Of a stretch of DNA of 64,000 nt, positions 58,810 through 64,000 are shown piece after piece (within the stretch, counting starts at the first letter, position 1; each line of letters begins with the position of its first letter). The position numbers and the translations under genes are program-made. Origin of the DNA: Augochlora pura (lineage: Eukaryota > Arthropoda > Insecta > Hymenoptera > Halictidae); assembly GCF_028453695.1 (NCBI RefSeq), contig NC_135772.1, positions 8,122,001 to 8,186,000 of the forward strand, read 5' to 3'. The notes beneath the pieces are model-generated. The model was given only the letters and a program-made list of their open reading frames with translations, had not been told where the DNA came from and made no database searches.

Positions 58810-59488
58810 TTAACTCTTTGGGGCACGGTGGGATTAAAAGTGCCACACCTTTTTAATGTATTTCACAGCATGGTGGGACATTTTTAGTCCCACCTCGACA
58901 TCTTGCGGTAGCTGCAACTGCATAGGTTTATATTTTGTCTTATTTACGTAAAGCAGTTGGTAATATTTCCAAAAAATGTTACATATGTATTCCTTGTGTT
59001 AACGACAATCAACACGGAATTACCGTTGAACAATTGTTGTAAACGGAAGGTTTATTGCACTGACATTATTTTCTTAGTTTCATATAAAAAATCGCAGAGG
59101 TAAGTTAATTTTTACAAAAATTAGTTCTTCATAAGCGAGTAAAGTTTTACAATAAAAATCAATGGTTAAATTTGTTTCCAAATGATGAAAGTATGGTGGG
59201 ATTTTATTTGTGCCACCATGCAACTTGTGGAGTAACACAAAAATACAATTTTTCTTTATTGTTTACGTTGTATATTCTTAAAACTGTAAATTCAAATGTG
59301 GTGGGACTAGTCGAGCCACACCCAATAACAACAAATCAAATTAACTATTACTATTTTGTTATGTTTTGACATGTTGTTATACCTTTATTAATAAAAACAT
59401 ACCAATTTTGTTTCATTTAAAATCCGATCAAATTCCTGTGCAACATGTGTCTATTTTTGATCTGAAATCCTGTGCCTCAAAGAGTTAA
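58810..59488. mobile_element. TTAA MITE, family with GTGGGA hairpins, 679-base copy
   Basis: TTAA occurs at 58810-58813 and 59485-59488. The ends and left hairpin region match 43040-43514. The extra ~200 internal bases contain a 65-codon plus-strand frame (59172-59369) with a Cys/His-containing start (YLCHHATC). The carboxy end of piggyBac transposases is Cys-rich, so this could be a scrap of one, but the match is too weak to claim. The internal GTGGGATTTTATTTGTGCCACC string echoes the hairpin motif again. Confidence 0.9.
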
Positions 59489-62400
59489 TACGGATACAAT
59501 AAGACACTATTTAAGTAATTTTATTTTAAGGAGCAACGGTCGTAACGGTGAAAGGTGAAAAACATCCATTTTCTATTCTTACGAAGAGAAAATCAGATCA
59601 AAAAAGTACTCCGTTGATGACGCAGAATCTTGCAGAGAATCGTTATATAAAATATAAAGTTAATTAAGTAGACGTAGCAAAACTTTCCAAGGCAAAGTTT
59701 GTTTGAACAGTTTTCAACTTATTCAGAAACAAATAAATAAAACTAAGATAAAATTAAAATCAATAAGTGACTAGTGAATTCAGCTTGGTTAAACCATTCA
59801 TCTTCTCAGAAAGCTGAAAACTAATCTGAAAACTTCTCTGAAAACTAATTTCACTATAGCATATTAAGACGATTCGAAATTAAAATATTAAAGTTTTTCT
59901 ACGAAATAATTAATTAATCTATACCTATTAAAACTAGAGAGATTTCTTTGAAAAGAGATACGACTATAAAAGGTCTGTATAGTAATTTGAAACCGTGAAA
60001 TATAAATCTCATCATGTAAATTAACAACGATTCAATAAACGTCGAAACATTACATCTTTTCTGTGTAAAATAAACGTTCAAAATCATGGTACAAATCTCC
60101 TCGACTATGTAGGTGAAATATCGAAACAAGATATCTTTGCAACATTCTGGCTAAAAAGCAATGATTTAAGTCCGTTAATGTTGCAAAAGTAACTTGCATC
60201 TCATAATTTTGCAAAATCAAATTGTTTTTCAAATAAATGAATCACTTCTTTTAAAGAAAATTTGCGTGTTCCCTTTAATCGTCAACGAAATTCTACTTCG
60301 TGGAAATGGATAAACGATAAATGTTCGTAAAAACCTAGTGTTACTTCCAGTATTTAAACGGTCTTAAAAACTCCACAAACTTCGGCAAAGCTAAAACGAT
60401 TCTAGCTCGAATGGACCTGGATACAATTCGAGCAGGGGCAAACCCACGCCCGACAACGGTATCAACACTGTCCAATTCCGCGGAACAGCGTATCCCTCGC
60501 TAACGACGCGTAAGCGTAATTAATACAACGTTGATCGGTACCGCTGCCACGGTCTGTTATGCATTAATTCATTACGCTTATCGTTAAAACGGCGTTTTAT
60601 TATGGCCTGAGGTACAGAAACAGCTCGGCGTTAGCAACGGGATCCATTGTGTATATGGCCGTAAGAAGCCTCGGAAACGCAGGGCAATCATGCTTTTAAT
60701 TAAGTTCGCCGAGGGTAGCTAGTCAGCCGCCTCAACGATCGATTATCGTCGTAAACGTTACGCAGCCCCCTTTTTCTTTCGCCGAGATCTCTGCCTCTCT
60801 CCCAGCCGTGGTAAATGTCGACGAACCGATGGCGATCTCGCGCCACCGCGCCGCTGACTAACCTTTACACCGATAATAGACCATAGTGTTGAAAAAGGAA
60901 GGGCCTTTTCCTTTCGGAAACGTTACACGAAATCCACATTTATCGGCGACGAACTGCTCTGCATAGAGCAGTTACTCGGCTCGACCGTGTATTTTCATAC
61001 ACTAGATTCGATTTGATTCGGTTCCAAATACGTTTTACTTCGGCGCGACGGAACGTGCGCGCCGGATGTCACCAGGCAACCTATAGGGTGTTCTTAGCAC
61101 TCTACGTGTCTCGCCTGACTGATGGAGTCCCCTTACTTTTCTCACTCTCCTTCTGTGCGAGGCTCCTTCTGAGATTAATACCATATTAACTATTCCGCTA
61201 CCACTCCTTGTTCTATGATATTAATCTGTTTTGCACTGAAAACTATTTAATCTCTGAGATGTAGAGATTTCCTCTAACCTAATATATTCATTCTGTGGTA
61301 TCGTTTCGTTTATACGACATTAAACGTATTTACTCGTACCATATTTATTATTTATTATTAATATTTATTATATACTAAAAATTTATTTTAACAAATCATG
61401 TTCTCCCAAGCTTACAATCAGATGCCTAAACGGATCATATTAAACTAGTCAGTTTAGCTTAGACTAACTAACTAAATTACGTGCTTTGTAAGAATAACAG
61501 AACTGAATTTATTTAAACTTCTTGCCATTTTTGTTATTATGTAAGCTTCAATGAAAAGATTCATTAAACCATTTTTTTTAAAAAGAGTCCTTATGGTTTA
61601 AAATGAGGAATGGCCAAACGTGGTAATTTTGATAGGTACGGTAGGTTAGTGTTAAACTTTTAACAATTTATCAATTTATAAACAGAAACTCAGGGTATGA
61701 TAATTATAAATGGTGCATCAGAATCGTCACTCGGGAGCAATAGGTTAAAATAAACAATATTAAAATAATTTAGCTAATCATCGCCCTCCTATATTGCTTG
61801 AAACACGGTCAAATGAATTAAATATCTTTTTCGTAAGTATTTGTAATACACGTTTACACGTGTAATTAACATATCCGTTTTATAACAATTATTTCGAAAT
61901 AAGTACTCGAGTTACACATTGGCCTATATAATAGTTAACATATTATAAATATTTTTTTCTTTCTATGATTACGTATATGTAACAAAATGTCGAAATATTG
62001 GATATCTACGTTACTCGTCTGTGAAACAAAAAACATTAATTGATGGGTTCCAAATTGGACAAACGTAATTAATAATTCCTATAAATATAATTAAATCAAT
62101 TCCTTTTTGGAATTACAATATTTCACTGATAATAGGCGTGTATTTAAAACAACGGGTACCCGTGCATTTTGATACGTATGTACGAAATGTACACGCATTA
62201 ATATGTATACGGATATATTAATTACATCACCATAAATATATATTAGCCAATAGAATTACAAGTATTCTTTACGCACAACCACACCACACACTCAGTGGTG
62301 CAGAGCATATCCGATTTTCAAATGTTCAATATTACAGGCACCAAACAACATGCAACACGTGGAGCATTTTGTTACATAGCAAACTATTTGTCTTACCAAA

Positions 62401-63508
62401 ACAGTGCCAAACATAATCGTATCCCAGACTAACTAACTCAGCACTATTAATTTATCAGCAAGCATTTCGTTAGTACGAGTAAGGGGCACACCGCATGAAA
62501 CATTTCGATCGCGAGTTACGCCATAACACGAAAGTTATGGACTTCCTGATTATTATGCTACGTACCATGGCTTCACGTACCAACGTTCATAAAATTAATC
62601 TGACCATTTTCCTGTGAAATACGAGGTCGTGAATGTCACATATGTGTGACACTTCTGGCGAACGTTTTCGCGACAGTAGGTATTTTTCGAGGTGAAAAAG
62701 TTGAATTGTTTTTTAGTTTCTTGTTTGACATTAGACAATATTCGGTGTAAGTGACACGTTTTTTTCGAGTATCATGGATGAAATGAAAATGCTCTGACAG
62801 CAAGTGTGACATATAATTTGGTAGTGACAGTGTCTGTGTTTTTCGATCAATCAAGTTGCAACAGCATTTAATAACGAAAAAGATAATTTAATTTACTGGA
62901 AAAAATCTGCAACGTGACGTTTGTAACAACTACCAACAGATGCAGATCAGGTCATTATAGCTTCGCTCACTCACTGGCGAAAATAAATGTAACATAATCC
63001 AAGTTGTACTTGCGGATATGAGATTCAGGATGTAAACCACATATTATGGCAATTCCCTTTGCTAATAGACAAATTAGGAAAATAATGCTTTCCTCTTTCA
63101 CTGTCGACCAATATTATCCTTTATAAACATACGGCAACTATATGTAATAGCGTTTACTCCTTTTTAAAAGAATGTAACCTATTGTTATAATACTTAATAG
63201 TAAGAGTAACACATATTTCATAACATAAAAAATGTTCACTCCATCCAAAAAAGTTAATTCAACCGTTTTAGTCATAATAATAAATCAGATTTGTGTTGAA
63301 CATTCATACGCAATCTACTAAACATGGATGTTATTCGTTTCTTCTCAATTGGAACTAAATGGACTTCTCCTGTTATGAAGATCCAGCAATGAATTTTCTC
63401 GAGGACAGAGTTTGTGTAGGGATTTACCGCGTGCGTCTGCGAACATTCGCGAAGGACGTATTTTATTTTGTAGTCTTGTGTGTGTGAGTGTGGCGAGAAA
63501 GCGAGAAC
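59489..63508. other. No gene recognised
   Basis: AT-rich with a GC-richer part at about 60400-61100, which contains an 18-base near-palindrome CTGCTCTGCATAGAGCAG at 60955. No open frame above 85 codons and no RNA gene I can support. A fragmentary TTAA MITE end lies at 61640-61748. Confidence 0.4.
61640..61748. mobile_element. Fragment of a TTAA MITE (right end)
   Basis: The inner segment GCATCAGAATCGTCACTCGG followed by GAGCAATAGG|TTAA parallels the right end of the element at 48745-48987 (GCCTCAGAGTCACCACTCGG). The left boundary is not clear; a TTAA-containing stretch near 61650 may be its remnant. Confidence 0.4.
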
Positions 63509-63510
63509 TA

Positions 63511-63707
63511 CTACTGTGATCAAAAAGTAAGGTGAATTTGTTTATAAAATGTAAATTCTTTATTTATTCTTACAAATCAATTTCATCCCCTTGAAAGTAA
63601 TCCCCGTCCGATAAAACGTCCTACCAACCTAGGAAAAAAATTTACCTGCCTTCCTAATGCCCGGGAGTTTTAAATGACAATTTCACCTTACTTTTTGATC
63701 ATAGTAG
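63511..63707 (-). mobile_element. 197-base MITE derived from the mariner-type element at 22501
   Basis: TA flanks both ends (63509-63510, 63708-63709). The ends begin CTACTGTGATCAAAAAGTAA and, inverted, CTACTATGATCAAAAAGTAA. On the left it keeps the last ~17 codons of the transposase (VLSDGDYF...DEIDL and stop), then jumps to the inner right segment TCCTACCAACCTAGGAAAAA shared with 22501-23055. It is a severe internal deletion of the same parent. Confidence 0.93.
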
Positions 63708-63755
63708 TATTTTATAATAAGCGAACCCTTGTAACCTGTATTCTATCTGCGCCTA

Positions 63756-63830
63756 ACAACCGATAGGTTACACCCAGTATATTTCCCACATTTGTTTTTT
63801 ATTTTTTCATATAGAATCCCTATCGGTTGT
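63756..63830. repeat. 12-base inverted repeat
   Basis: ACAACCGATAGG at 63756-63767 is perfectly complemented by CCTATCGGTTGT at 63819-63830, with a 51-base loop. It sits ~50 bases to the right of the MITE. No TA or TTAA flank suggests a transposon end; it could be a protein-binding or RNA hairpin feature. Confidence 0.6.
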
Positions 63831-64000
63831 ACTACGAATTCTGGCCCACCCTATATAACATCGCGCACACGAGATTTCCGTTTACCCGTTTTCCTAGTTT
63901 TGAATAGCTAAAAGCGAAAGTTGGTCAAAATATCACGTACACGACAATCAGTAAACGCATCACCTGTAGTTTCGCTGAAAAAAAAGGAGGGGGAAACCCA

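Noticed and set aside
58810..59488. piggyBac transposase coding remnant at 59172-59369
   Set aside because: The Cys/His cluster is short and does not follow the known spacing of the piggyBac carboxy-terminal Cys-rich domain clearly enough.
1..64000. CRISPR arrays, tRNA or rRNA genes
   Set aside because: Minisatellites here are contiguous tandem units without unique spacers. No cloverleaf or rRNA-like sequence was recognised by eye; a covariance-model scan would be needed to exclude a tRNA.

Overview
The window looks like insect nuclear DNA, most likely from a hymenopteran (bee or ant). That is an inference from several traits: an AT-rich background, scattered GC-rich islands, long stretches without coding sequence, and a mixture of mariner, Tc1, piggyBac-type (TTAA) and LTR debris. 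Nothing bacterial (operons, ribosome binding sites, CRISPR) is present. No complete host gene is visible. The only host coding sequence I would defend is one candidate first coding exon on the minus strand at 5509-5820. It has a stop codon directly before its ATG and a consensus splice donor at its end, and its other exons are not recognised here. The remaining DNA reads as intron or intergenic sequence.

Almost everything recognisable is mobile-element debris, much of it with exact boundaries. Non-LTR retrotransposons lie at 1848-4152 (internally deleted, 10/11-base target duplication), 36199-36420 (5'-truncated tail, perfect 11-12-base duplication) and 55147-56332 (reverse-transcriptase fragment whose active site reads FAGD). 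Mariner elements lie at 15334-16216, 17950-~19135, 19143-20314 and 27984-29268, all with broken transposases. Mariner-type non-autonomous elements lie at 13031-13785, 22501-23055, 31355-31858 and 63511-63707. Tc1/Tc3-type sequences lie at 4746-5135, 7868-8002, 34543-34793, 42330-42431 and 52204-53141; four of these are deletion products of one Tc1 family. LTR-type elements lie at 24562-25038 and 39178-39884 (one family, each with a perfect 5-base duplication) and in a cluster at 47544-48202, 49896-50517 and 50661-50893.

The most interesting pattern is a set of short elements flanked by TTAA: 9165-9407, 21964-22199, 32308-32520, 43040-43514, 48745-48987, 53352-53682, 57206-57480, 58810-59488 and a fragment near 61640-61748. 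Their ends follow a loose TTAAC-C-C-TTG pattern, and nearly all carry a palindrome or hairpin just inside one end. They resemble piggyBac-mobilised MITEs. A second pattern is that all three LTRs at 47.5-50.9 kb begin with a terminal hairpin of the type TGTT-stem-loop-stem-AACA.

Other structure includes minisatellites of 32, 32 and 43 bases, a 33-base tandem duplication, a pair of similar ~48-base non-coding modules at 20529 and 23487, and GC-rich islands at 5.4-6.3, 23.2-24.2, 30.6-31.1 and 37.2-38.2 kb. I found no evidence for a novel enzymatic or immune system. The window is a gene-poor transposon graveyard with unusually readable insertion histories.
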